Shown: in pieces, positions 46,130 to 56,379 of the stretch
Numbering within the stretch: position 1 is the stretch's first letter
Layout: every line of letters starts with the position of its first letter
Assembly (NCBI GenBank): GCA_944470555.2
Contig: OX104132.1
Location: 8,379,755-8,443,754, forward strand
Reading direction: 5' to 3'
DNA length: 64,000 nt
From: Heterobilharzia americana
Lineage: Eukaryota > Platyhelminthes > Trematoda > Strigeidida > Schistosomatidae
Notes under the pieces: model-generated
The model's database searches: none
Told to the model about the DNA's origin: nothing
Seen by the model: only the letters and a program-made list of their open reading frames with translations
Made by a program: the position numbers and the translations under genes

Positions 46130-47290
46130 TAACACATTCTAACATTAACCAAGCCATTAGGACGCTAAAATGCTCCAGTAGCGCTGGCACAGACGGAGTA
46201 TCATCACATTCCCTTAAATATGGTGGCCCTGACATTCCATTATTGTCACTTCAAATATTTTTCTGTCTTTAGAATCTTCCACGTACCCTGATATCTGGAA
46301 AAAATCATTTATCCTACCTAGATATACATCTGGTTCAAAAACTAGCCAGTAACTACAGATCAATCAGTATTACGTCTGTGGCTTATAGGATCATGCAGAA
46401 AGTTATTCAGGAAATCGTTGTTAAGCACGAGCTTGGTAGCAACTTCATTACATCGAGTCAACATGGGTTCCTAAAATCGAGGTCCTGTATAACTTGCCAT
46501 CTTGATTTTCTTAACTTCATAACCACTATGCGCGGAAGCTTCAGTTGAATACAAGCAAATGTGGCTGAATATGTTTTGGTGCTCTATCGGTAGACATCCA
46601 ACCAAATCTTCATTCGACGAAGCTACCTGTTCTCAAAAGTGTTTGTGACCTTGGTCTGAGATATTCAAGGGACTTCACATTTTCTGGACAGGTAGCATCA
46701 CAGACTCGCAAATCTAGGGTCTTAATAGATTGCATAGTCCGTAACTTTCACCTCAAAGAAGTCAAGTTACTGCTCTACAAAACTTGCGCACGTCCAGTAT
46801 TAGGATATTGTCCATTTATATTGAGTGGTATCCGCATTAAAGACAAACTAAAAATAGAGGATGTCCAAAGTTATTTTACGGCTAGGTTACTAGGATGCGA
46901 TTGCAAACAGCACTACAACTCCAGACGCATAACCCTAAGTCTAGAACCACTTTGAACTAAATGACTCAAAATTAACCTAAGACTTCTTCAATGTGCCACA
47001 CAAATTCACTTCTAAAGTCAGTCGTCAGTTTCAGTTCGAACACAACAGTTGTTACGATCTGTGCAACCACAATAAACCCATTTAAATCTTGCTTGTGTGC
47101 AGATCTTTTCACTGTCAACTTCTCTCATATGTGGAACATACTTCCTGCTAAATTGAAGGCCTACAAATCAGCTTCTGAACTTAGTCGGTCACTAGTTAAC
47201 TTCTCATCATCTGGCAACTTAACCAGCTTACTGAGCACACTAACACCGTGTTCCGTTACACTTCGTTTACTGACTAGGCCGTCTTAATGT
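46130..47290 (+). mobile_element. CR1/Jockey-like RT relic with catalytic core deleted
   Basis: The fingers region reads KCSSSAGTDGVSSHSL (about 46170), SNYRSISITSVAYRIM (about 46347) and SSQHGFLKSRSC (about 46455). At about 46545 it skips to thumb sequence, DLGLRYSRDFTFSGQVASQT (about 46650), then LLLYKTCARPVLGYCPF and the end of the C-terminal domain (to about 47290). Motifs A to C, with the catalytic aspartates, are missing. Confidence 0.7.
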
Positions 47291-47457
47291 ATAACGAGAC
47301 ACCCACCACGCATGCAGTGGCCTTCCATACAAAGCATTGAGGAGACTTCCACAAGTCATCACCTTACATTACCAGAGCATTCCGCCTTACCCGACTCAGT
47401 AATCAAAAACGGAACTTCTGCACTACGCGATAGCATGAGGTTTATTTTCTTAAGTAT

Positions 47458-49044
47458 TTAATACAGAAAGCACATACAGCGAACGCCATAGCAATGAAAG
47501 TTAAGTAAGGAGAAACATGGAAATAGGGAACATACTCCTTGTTGGAATTCTTGTTTCTTTCCCTTCCTGCTGTTTTGTTTCTGTTTCTTTTCGATGTAGG
47601 AAATGAATTCACTTCTGAATGTTGGCTCGGTAGTCATCGAGTACATTGAAAGTAATTCATCATTCAATTGCAGCCAGCAGTGAATATAAAGTTTACAAAA
47701 GATCATAACCAAGTTTGCTGGGCAACACTGTCTAACATAGGTTTTAAATACCATAAGGAATAATTCTGGGGTTAACGGTCCAACCTGCCTTTTTAGAAAG
47801 TGCATAATGGCGTTCGCCATTATTGCCATTCCCCTATAATTGTCAGGAGTATCCAGTGTGTCAGAAAAGTTTGGTCCTAGGTCCTTCTCTGTGGATGCCC
47901 TAGTGATTGTATACTTGTTAAGAGTGCGGTTGATTTTCATCGCCTCTGGTGTGCAAATATACGTCACCCTGCACTTCTCCAGAGTAAAGCTAAAACCGTT
48001 TGCAGCTGACCAGGACTCCAGCTGCAACACATCGTTTTGGAGTACCCTAGGATCCCATTCGCCACCTGTCGCGGGCGGATAGGAGGATAGATGGCGGATG
48101 GGGATCATTCATGAATAGTAAAAGTAGGAGTGGCCCAAGATTCGCTCCTTGAGAAACTCCTGTTCTTGCATTCCTCCAAGCTGATCGGATTCTGTTTACT
48201 TTCGTGCAGAATTCTCTGTTCTCTAGGTATGCTGTAAACCATGCTAAGAGTGGTTCAGTGATACTCACATTTGCAAGTTTGGTGGGCATGGTGCAGCGTG
48301 GGACGCTATCTAAAGCTTTGGCCAAGTCCAAGAAGATAACGTGAACTTGTTGTTTGTCGTCCCATCTAGTGGTCCAGTCATCCCAAGCAGTCATGATGTT
48401 TATGGCACATGAACGCCCGGTTCTGAAGCCATGCTGAGTGGGGTGGACGGTGTTGTTTCTGTTAAGGTAGTCCCAAACAACATCTGCAACCAGGCTTTCC
48501 AGTACCTTGGTCTGTAGTTACATGGGTTCTTTCCATCTCCTTTCTTGAAGATTGGTGAAAGGATGGCGCGTTTCCATTCTTTGGGGAGTTGACCTACTTC
48601 CAGCGAGTGCGTGAACAGGTTGCATATGGGTATGCTTACCACTTTGGCACAGTTGCGTAGGACAACCGGTTTTATGTCATCACAGACCGGTGATTTCCCT
48701 ATTCTCAGTGTTGAAAGTTTCGTAAACACTTGGTTTGACGAAGTCTTCACGTTCATCAGCTTTGTATTGCAGTCCTGGGACTTCGTTGCATTGTTAGATA
48801 TTGATAGCGGATGTATTACTGGGTTGAGTTGCTTGTCAAGTCGACTGCTCAACAGTTCCGCTATTTCACTGCTGTTCAAGGGTTCTCCGGCCGGCCTTGT
48901 GATCAGGTTTAAGCCCTTATTCGTCGGTTTGCGTTGTAACACAAACCGATACAGACTTTTCGGATAGCAGCTTAACTGTTTCGCCAGGTTGCTTTGGTAT
49001 GTATACCTGCTATTACGAATTTTTATATCACACAAGTTGCGCAA
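47458..49044 (-). pseudogene. RT of the CR1-like element, motif C lost
   Basis: Fingers: KSPVCDDIKPVVLRNCAK, then PKEWKRAILSPIFKKGDGKN (about 48560). Motif A reads VIFLDLAKALDSVPR (about 48330), with the first Asp present; motif B reads ARTGVSQGANLGPLLL (about 48150). The expected YADD between FMND (about 48118) and VLQNDVLQLESWSAANGF (about 48042) is missing and a frameshift lies there. The thumb follows (TEKDLGPNFSDTLDTPDNY). The enzyme would be inactive. Confidence 0.75.
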
Positions 49045-49493
49045 CGTCTTGTAGCTATGATAGTCTGATTCTTTGCGTGATGTACGCCACAGGTACCATG
49101 CCTTCTTTTTCCTCTGAATTCGCCTTTGGTTTGCGCGAGTTACCCAAGACCGTCTGAGAGGTGGCCGTCTGGTTAATTTTGGAACACTCTTTCGATAGCG
49201 TTCCAGATAATATCTTTAATCTGTATCCAGTGTTCGTCTATCGGTAGTGAGCGTAATCCTTGTGGTCATGCAGCCTCCAGGAATTCATTGTTCATGAGAT
49301 GGAAGTCTGCTTTTTTCGGTAACAGCGGAACGCTTCTGACTCAACTATTGGTGGTGTCTCTTTGGTTATCAGAGAGAATCTCACCAATGCATGGTCGCTT
49401 TTACCTAGGGGGGGGGGGTTGGACACAGATATCGTCAACCAAAAGGTCATCGTCTGTTAGAACGTAGTCGAGTGGTGATCCTTTTCCATCTGG

Positions 49494-49799
49494 TCACCAT
49501 CTGGTGTTTTCCCCAACCTTCTCTATTAGTCCTGCTGCCGTGAACGTATTTCGAAGTTTGTGTTCGAAAGATTTATGCCCACACCTTACTTCACACCCCG
49601 GGCGGAGTGTCGGTGTGTTGAAGTCTCCAGCGAGGACTACATGGTCATAGGCTGCCAAGGTGGTTGTTGAGATGACACCGATCAGCCGTGCTTTATTCTC
49701 TGTCGTGCAAAGGGGAGGCCTATATACCACTCCTAGTAGGTACTTGGTTTGTTTTATGGTGAAGTAGCACCATAAGGAGTCTGGTAGTAAGCTGAACAC
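49494..49799 (-). pseudogene. AP endonuclease fragment of the CR1-like element
   Basis: YLLGVVYRPPLCTTENKARL is followed by YDHVVLAGDFNTPTLRPG. VYRPP and AGDFN are hallmark motifs of non-LTR apurinic endonucleases, the latter carrying catalytic Asp and Asn residues. Confidence 0.8.
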
Positions 49800-50216
49800 A
49801 CCATTAGTCGTTTCCTTGACTTTTAGATGAGTGCTAATATACGTGGCAACCCCTCCGCCTTCTTTAAAACTCTTGCCATGTTATGTAAAGATATTCATTC
49901 ATCCACGATGTCTGCTGAGAGTTATGTCTCCGTGATGAGAATTATATCTGCTTGCAGATTATCGCACATTGTTTTTAGCTCCCTAAGACCTCTTATATTA
50001 CTGCAGAAGCATGTGAAGAAGCTACGTTCAGGACTTCCTGCAGTATGGGTACTTGTTCGGGGGCTGGTGTGCCAGTCCTTACTGAACTGGTAGGTCTCCG
50101 TTTTTGGTCCCTCTGGGCATCCCGCTGCTGGTGTGGCGGTATTGTTTATTGTGCCCGCAGGTAGCTCACTGCCTAGTTTTTATTATGACCAGCACTGTTT
50201 GTAGCGTTCCCGGAGG

Positions 50217-51450
50217 TTACCTACTATCTTCTAGTCTGGCAGCTCGTGTTTTACTCTCATGGCATCGTATAGCACCTCCCATATGGTCTTTCACACTGTA
50301 CCATGCTGTGACAGCTTCTGTTAGTGGTGCTTTGCAATCAAGTCGTGAAGCTAGTAATCTTGGTGAGGAAATGCTCTGCAAGTGCACAGGTCTTGGTAAC
50401 ATACTTGCCCTGCTGGCGGGCAAATTTCCAATTACCACTTTTGCCGCTAGCCACCTCCATTGCTCGACACCATGAAGGTAATTATCACACTTTGTGGATC
50501 CACCTGCCAGTTCAGGTATTCCATGCACCACCATGGTTGCAGATTTGTGCAGATCACTATGTGAGGACTTTCTCTCCGCCGCTCTGGTGACCCGAGGTTT
50601 GTCTAGTTTCAAAATTATGGTGTGTGGGCCTGGAACGTACTGTCAGCGTAACAGCAGCAATATGTTCTCCGACTGCTTCGCCGTCATTGATGATGTCCTG
50701 AGTGGCGGTGGCTTTTCTCGAGGTGGTCTACTTCCTCAGGAGAGCCGGCACAAGTTGGCTGGGATGGTTTCGATTCCCAAATTTCTGCAGTAGTCGTCCC
50801 ACTTCTCTTTGCCTGGCTGTTCTTCTTTGAGAGTGAGCCTGTTGGTATGAGGACGTTGAGCAGAATCATGGAATCCGTTATCTTGTCCTGTGAGTGCGGA
50901 GTATTAGGCTTAGCATCTAGTGCTTTCGGCCTACCTTTTACCGCAATTCACTTCCGTCCACTCGTTCTCAGAGCAACGTATTTCCTCAGGTTATTCAGTC
51001 CCGTTGGACCATCTCGGTTGTCTCGCTTTTTGGCGCCTCACCTGGAGCGGGGGCCAATCTCTTCCTATCTTGAGGGGTGACATTTTTGCACACTTGTGGA
51101 GCTTCACCAGTTTATGAGGGAAGATTATTGGAGCTGGCGATTTAGAACATGTTTGACTGTACCAGGTTTTCCAGCTTCCCAGTGGCGACAGCATGTGATT
51201 TCCGACGCTCTGTGTATATATATCACGTCCATTTACACGGGAACTTCCTCATAATGCCATAATACTGCCCTAGTAAACCATTACCACAGTTACAGTGTAC
51301 CCATCTAAAGCAGATGTTGCATGCAAAGGCTTTCTGAGCCTCTGACACCGACTCCTTGCAAACATCAAAGTCGTCAGAGGTTTGCTCTTTGTTGACGACT
51401 GAGCGGCTTGCTTTCCGTGAACTGATACCAAGCTTAGTGCCTTTCCTCAT
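50217..51450 (-). pseudogene. ORF1 remnant of the CR1-like element
   Basis: The first block (51450-51223) holds FACNICFRWVHCNCGN, a Cys/His pattern like the PHD-type finger of CR1 ORF1 proteins. A later block (50612-50217) contains TMVVHGIPELAGGS, resembling the start of the RRM-like nucleic acid binding domain, and a WRWLAAKVVIGNLPA stretch. Frames are broken between them. Confidence 0.55.
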
Positions 51451-53399
51451 GCTTTATTTTTCACCACTGACATGTTCGATGACGTGGTACTGTCACCCGA
51501 CCACATGAGTTTGCCGATTTGGGTAAATGCTGTGACTGGTGTGACAGTGCTACGGGGACATTAGACGGTGGGGGCATTGCTGCACCCATCTATTCTGCAC
51601 GGACTAGATTCTGTTCGCCTTCAGACCTCCTTATACCATTAAGGGCTTGCAATCTGGTGCTTTGTACCATTGTAGTTGAATGAGGAAGAGAATAAAGCGT
51701 AAAGTGGATACCTTATTAACAGGAACTTGGTACTCGGCTTCTCTCACTTCATCAACAACCTTGGCCGAACACTCATAGTGCTTATGCATGCACCAAGAAA
51801 GATGTTTCCCGGTGAATGGTCCCCGAAGGGAGCCAAAAACTGTGGCAGTTGAATGGTCCAGACGACTAAGAATCACCAGCAGGAAGTATTTCCGAGTTGA
51901 GAAGATAGTTGTACGTAACAATTCCGGCGTCCGGTTGATTAAGTGAATTGTGTTCACTGTTACGATATGACTGACAGCTGTTTTTGGTGATAAACACCGT
52001 AGTATTGGCTCTAGATTGGAGATGATCAAGGCGTGATGTCATTCAAACCGCATGGGTAATGCCTTGAAATTGGCGGCTTGTGTGGTTCAAACAATGGCTG
52101 AATAATTCACAATTTTGAACTGAGCTTGTTTCAGTTTGGTGAACAGTTTTGTTTGTATTCATCTGTTTTGTCCCTTGTTACCAGCCAAGCATACGTGTCC
52201 TTTCTCTAAACGCATCTCTTATGTTCCATGAATAAAGGTGTATAGTGTATCTCACGCTACTGTACATAACAGTCAGTTAATATTACCAAAATGATCAAAC
52301 CTGTAAACTGGTTAGTTCTCATGTAACCTGTGTTGTATGAAATGCTGCTATTAGTATTATTTTTATTACTATTACTATTATTATTATTACTACTACAGCC
52401 GCTATGATCTTGAGGGGCTATGTACTAGTTGTGTTACAACACCGTGACGTTTGACCAACCCTACCTAACTTGATGTGCTCTAGTACCTGCTTGACCAGTA
52501 CCTTACCTAACGTCTAAGTACTGATAACGAAACGTAAACCAAAAGAACTGGTTTCAGGAATATATTCGAAGAAGTAATATACTCAATTAGAATAAATGTA
52601 ATAGTGATGAATAGGAAAGAAGTTTACTCAACTTACCTGGCTGGCATGGCCGAACTAGGGACTCTGAGTGCGTGCGTGCTAACCAGCACAAAGGGTGCGC
52701 AGGATGGCATCGAAGCCTGCTCGGATGCATGCTCGCTAAAACAAAGCTTAAAACACCCTAAGCGTCCGGAAGCGAGCTAAAGACTTATTTAGTTGGTTCG
52801 ATCCGCTCTTTTATTTAGTCCTAGTTATGTTCTAGTGTCAGGGGGGTGCACTAAAATCTAACAGAACTACAGGGTAGAAGGTGACATATATTGATTGTTT
52901 AGCTGTAGGACAAATTTGTACAACACCTTTTTTCCTGACCTCGGTAACATAAAAAAGAAGCTCAAGCACAAGAATTTCTACCTCAATCACTGATGGCTTC
53001 AAATGTCGGCTTCCGTTTCGTCCGCCTCCCATCAAAAGGACTAACGCAGGCCGTCCTTCTAGCGGCACAAAAGTCCCCCAAGGTCAATAGCCTGGTGTTC
53101 GACGAGATTCAATATTGGTGCTGGCCCCCACAGTTTTATCGGTCTTGCTAGGTTGAGGGCACACTCAAGGGCCCGCGTCATCTGGCATGTTCTTATGTTA
53201 CCTTGCACCGATCGTAATCTACCCTCTGGCCAGCTAGTCGGAACGCATCGGTACTTCGGCACGACCTCTTACATCTAACTACACTATTGCGTCCTTCCTT
53301 AGCCTTGAACTCGTGAATCTGTTACGAGTGCAGATAATTAGCGGTTCGACCTTGCTTTTGTCATGGTTGATAAACGACAACTCCTAAAGGCTGAATATA
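51451..53399. other. unassigned, no supported gene
   Basis: No recognised domain. The longest open frame (51631-52029, minus) has no hallmark motif; the minus-strand frames at 52838-53262 are likewise unassigned. An ATT/ACT-rich tract lies at about 52350-52396. Confidence 0.4.
52350..52396. repeat. ATT/ACT-rich simple repeat
   Basis: Imperfect trinucleotide tract, mostly ATT with interspersed ACT. Confidence 0.8.
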
Positions 53400-53432
53400 G
53401 TTTGTGTAGTGATGATATGTAGTGGCTGGCAG

Positions 53433-53490
53433 TGGAATCCAGGATGTGCGTTTCGTCCTATTTGGGACTCGTCAGCTGGAAGTACCTGCC
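53433..53490 (-). ncRNA. hammerhead ribozyme in Sm-alpha-like SINE (minus strand)
   Basis: Minus-strand order: stem I strand TTCCAG, CTGACGA (53469-53475), stem II GTCC, loop CAAATA, GGAC, GAAAC, then GCACATC before the stem I return CTGGA. All invariant core boxes are present. The stem III block reads CGCACATC, where Sm-alpha has a CG-rich self-pairing block, so two CpG decay changes probably weaken stem III. Confidence 0.8.
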
Positions 53491-53751
53491 TACCAGTGAG
53501 TGATATTGTTCCCACCGGGACTTGGACTCAGGAGCGATCTCTTCAAACGCCACAGCGCTATCCGCTACACCACCGAGCCACGATAGCCACTTCTTGTGCG
53601 ACGGGTATAGGTTTATTATAATTGTTTTTATATAATACCGTCGTTGATTGGACCGGATTGATGAGTCTCTGTTAGCATATGGGCTCCTGTGCGGATGCTC
53701 GATGTTGCCTGTTTTTTAACTACGTATAGTTATGATGGGCAGTGGCTAGAA

Positions 53752-53812
53752 GGGGAATCCAGGGCGTGCATTTCATCCTATTCGAAACTCGTCAGACAGA
53801 TGTACCTGGATT
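53752..53812 (-). ncRNA. decayed hammerhead (minus strand) in the palindrome loop
   Basis: The minus strand has CTGACGA and GAAA in the right order and a stem I pair (CAGG and CCTGG), but stem II is GTTT against GGAT, leaving mostly wobble pairs. It is a diverged third copy. Confidence 0.6.
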
Positions 53813-54080
53813 CGACCACAAGCCACTGCCCATCATTACTATATATAGTTAAAAGGCAATATCGAGCCATCCCACGGGAGCCTATATGTCAATCAATACA
53901 CAATCAATTCGGTGCAATCAACGACGGTATTATATAAAAACAATTACAATAAACCTATACCCGTCGCACAAGAAGTGGCTATCGTGGCTCGGTGGTGTAG
54001 CGGATAGCGCTGTGGCGTTTGAAGAGATCGCTCCTGAGTCCAAGTCCCGGTGGGAACAATATCACTCACTGGTAGGCAGG

Positions 54081-54132
54081 TACTTCCAGCTGACGAGTCC
54101 CAAATAGGACGAAACGCACATCCTGGATTCCA
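54081..54132 (+). ncRNA. hammerhead ribozyme in Sm-alpha-like SINE (plus strand)
   Basis: TTCCAG (stem I) is followed by CTGACGA (54090-54096), stem II GTCC and GGAC around CAAATA, GAAA (54111-54114), CGCAC, the predicted cleavage triplet ATC (54120-54122) and stem I return CTGGA (54123-54127). Its core is identical to the minus-strand copy at 53433-53490, including the CpA changes in stem III. The fold is as known from Schistosoma Sm-alpha RNA; activity of this copy is uncertain. Confidence 0.8.
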
Positions 54133-54270
54133 CTGCTAGCCACTACGCATCATTACTATACATAGTTAAAAGATAGGCCATATCGAGGCATCCGCATAGG
54201 AGCTCATGTGCTAACAGAGACTGATCAATTCTGCCCAATCAGCGACGGCGTAATACAAACAATAACACTA

Positions 54271-54886
54271 AACTAAATATAGTTGTTTAATCCATGCTAG
54301 GTTTTAAGGGATTTGGCTTTCGTAAAGACAAGATTTCCTAAAAACTGCTGATTTTTCCAAATTTTCCGCAGGATTTTAACTTACCTACTCTGCAAACTAC
54401 AAAGGGATAAATTCCACGTATAATTCCACACATAGGTGTGAAATTCAGGAAAGCAGAAGAGATTGACTGATCTTATCAGCAACTTTGTTGCCCCCCCCCT
54501 CCCACCCAAACGAACCAAACTACAAATTACAAATAAAACATCTTCAACTAGACAGTCACTAACTCCAGAGCTATGGACAGAAAGACGCGAGGACCTCTGT
54601 GACTATTGAAGGAGTACAACCGAACAAAAAAACCTAGCCTCAAGACCTAGAAGCGAAAGCTTAAAAACAACAAGTTTCATCTACTAGCACTATTAATGTT
54701 GGATGTTGGAAATGAAGTAGCTTAATTTAATAAAACGAAGCCATCCTAAAGGTCTAGACACAAGAGTTCTAAAGCGGCTACTTTGCCATACTCGTTCAAA
54801 AATGCATGCGCACTGGATATAGTGCCATGAACATTGAAAGTTTGAAATCCTAGATGTGGTTATTATTAGTTTCGCGCTACAGTGTG
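54271..54886. other. 5' flank of the FAM76-like gene
   Basis: AT-rich, no repeat recognised except nine C at 54491-54499. The promoter or trans-splice acceptor should lie here but no motif is decisive. Confidence 0.4.
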
Positions 54887-54970
54887 ATGGACCAGCCTTT
54901 GTTTTCTTGCACAAAATGCCACCGGAATTTTGCACAGTCAGAAATGTCTAGATCAGGGCAAACATGCAAA
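54887..54970 (+). CDS. FAM76: FAM76-like protein, first coding exon
   Basis: The ATG at 54887 starts MDQPLFSCTKCHRNFAQSEM, then SRSGQTCK. FAM76 proteins begin with a short leader and YACTKCHQRFPF, so start, first CxxC knuckle and spacing agree. The exon ends AAA|GTACTT in phase 0, a slightly weak donor. FAM76B is a nuclear-speckle protein whose biochemical role is poorly known; the N-terminus is a series of Cys-pair zinc ribbons. No upstream in-frame Met is needed. Confidence 0.85.
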
Positions 54971-55012
54971 GTACTTGAAATCCCTGCTGTATTTTAATGC
55001 TTTATTATCTAG

Positions 55013-55080
55013 GGATGCAACCCTCACCACTCAACGTTCAAGCAATGTGAATATTGTAAGTCTGACTTCAAGTACTACGT
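55013..55080 (+). CDS. FAM76: FAM76-like protein, second coding exon
   Basis: A 42-nt micro-intron (54971-55012, ending TTATTATCTAG) precedes this 68-nt exon, read GCNPHHSTFKQCEYCKSDFK and leaving in phase 2 at CGT|GTAAGT. The CxxC pair matches the KCTYCRTEY segment of FAM76 at the same distance from the first knuckle. Tiny introns near the 5' end are common in schistosome genes. Confidence 0.85.
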
Positions 55081-55121
55081 GTAAGTCATGCAAATTTTGC
55101 TAACCTTTACCATTTTTAAAG

Positions 55122-55317
55122 TTTTGGAGATATCTGTCCACGGTGTCAGTCACTGAAAAGTAAATATGGGGAGCCTCAACCCTGTTCAATATGCAAGTTA
55201 AGGACTGCGTTCGGCAGTGCTTTGGTTTGCCAGCGCTGCTTACACTATAGAAACAGATTTGGCGAACCGAGACAATGCCACTCGTGTGGAAATATGTGCG
55301 CGTTTTTAAAAGATGAA
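55122..55317 (+). CDS. FAM76: FAM76-like protein, third coding exon
   Basis: After a 41-nt intron (55081-55121) the frame continues FGDICPRCQSLKSKYGEPQP, CSICKLRTAFGSALVCQRC and FGEPRQCHSCGNMCAFLKDE. FAM76 has CKKC...YGTPKPCQYCNIIAAF...CQRC...YGPPYSCEQCKQQCAF at the same spacing, so two further Cys-pair units with the YG.P linker and the CAF end are conserved. It exits in phase 0 at GAA|GTGAGT. The following exons (expected KLLCWLC motif and C-terminal coiled coil) were not identified in 55318-64000. Confidence 0.9.
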
Positions 55318-56379
55318 GTGAGTTTTATCGTGATTGGCCGCATTTTCTCGTGTACGAACCATTCCACTATGCAAATTAGGTGACAGCTAGATTGGTTCTA
55401 CTATATTCGCTTTTGGTAGATTGCTGTTGTACGGATATTTCTGATAATGTCGACTGCACTAGTTCCATTAGTTCAAGGAGCTAACTAACCAGCCTTCCGT
55501 TAATCTTCGCATCAAACCAGTATGGAAATTTCTCGCACGACATACTAATTTGTATGTGAGATTACTTAGTATGTATTCTATTATCGAGTCCTGAGTATCC
55601 AGTAGATCGATCTGTTGTCGCAAAAGGCGTTATTTGTCTACTGTCACTATAGTGACACGAGTACGAACTAAACTGTATGCGGTTGCTTATAGGCTAATTT
55701 TGTAGGCACTCAGTATTTCATCTGTCAACCTCAGTGATATGTTATTCCAGACTTAAGTGGCAGATTTTTTTTCTCCTTTTCGCTACAAAGGGATAACGGT
55801 ATTAGGAGTGTCTCTGGTCCTCAAGAATTAGGTTAGTAAGCTAATGACCTATATTAATTGTCACTAGTGGTAGTTCTACAGAGATTGAATCTTGCTTTTA
55901 AAGTACCAACGTAAAGCAAAATACCATGTGTTCCAGGGGTTTACAACGAAATTTCACTCTTTGACTACGACAGGAGTGGAGAAAAACCTGATTTGTCCGC
56001 TGTACTTCAAAAGTTAGAGAGCCTCCTAACCATTTTGTTTCTTAGTCTTTAAACCATCTGTAATATAACATCTTCACACTTGACGAATGAGTTCTGCTTG
56101 AATCCTATACCCTACACGAGATCTTATGTAGTTGGGGCATAAGGTGCAAAGCGTTATCATCTCAGCCCTGGAGGACGTCTCACAAGACTAAAAGGTTCCA
56201 AAGCATTCGACAGCTGACATTACAGCTAACTGATGTTTTAAAGTTATGGTTAATCATAATAATTCCTTGAATTCAGTTACTTCAGGTAACGGCGTGTCGT
56301 TAATCAAGTAATCATATAAACCGTTGTAACCTATTCGTATGGCTACACTTTTGTTGGTGTTTTTTCTGGGTAGACAGAC
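55318..56379 (+). other. start of the next FAM76-like intron
   Basis: No exon with the expected next Cys motif (LLCWLC-like) was found. The sequence has no recognised repeat until A2 sequence begins near 56380. Confidence 0.5.

Larger units (their letters stand above)
47430..51450 (-). mobile_element. CR1-like retrotransposon, minus strand, nearly full length but dead
   Basis: On the minus strand an ORF1-like part (51450 to about 50200) precedes an endonuclease (49799-49494) and RT (49044 to 47458). Coding order and the presence of a zinc-finger ORF1 fit CR1-type elements. Frameshifts separate every block. It is about 4.0 kb and more complete than the plus-strand relic next to it. Confidence 0.75.
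53400..54270. repeat. Sm-alpha-like SINE cluster forming a nested palindrome
   Basis: The outer arms 53400-53650 and 53925-54170 are near-perfect reverse complements, each holding a tRNA-like head and a hammerhead. Inner arms 53697-53747 and 53820-53872 also pair. The tail sequence at 53820-53950 recurs directly at 54135-54265, about 310-320 bp on, which suggests partial tandem units as in Sm-alpha arrays. The loop carries a third, minus-strand hammerhead (53752-53812). Confidence 0.8.

Noticed and set aside
51631..52029. Host gene on the minus strand (132 codons)
   Set aside because: No recognisable motif, no splice structure, flanked by retroelement debris; left unassigned.
53838..54169. 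tRNA cluster or tandem tRNA array
   Set aside because: The repeated units are Sm-alpha-like SINEs with hammerheads, not tRNA cloverleafs.
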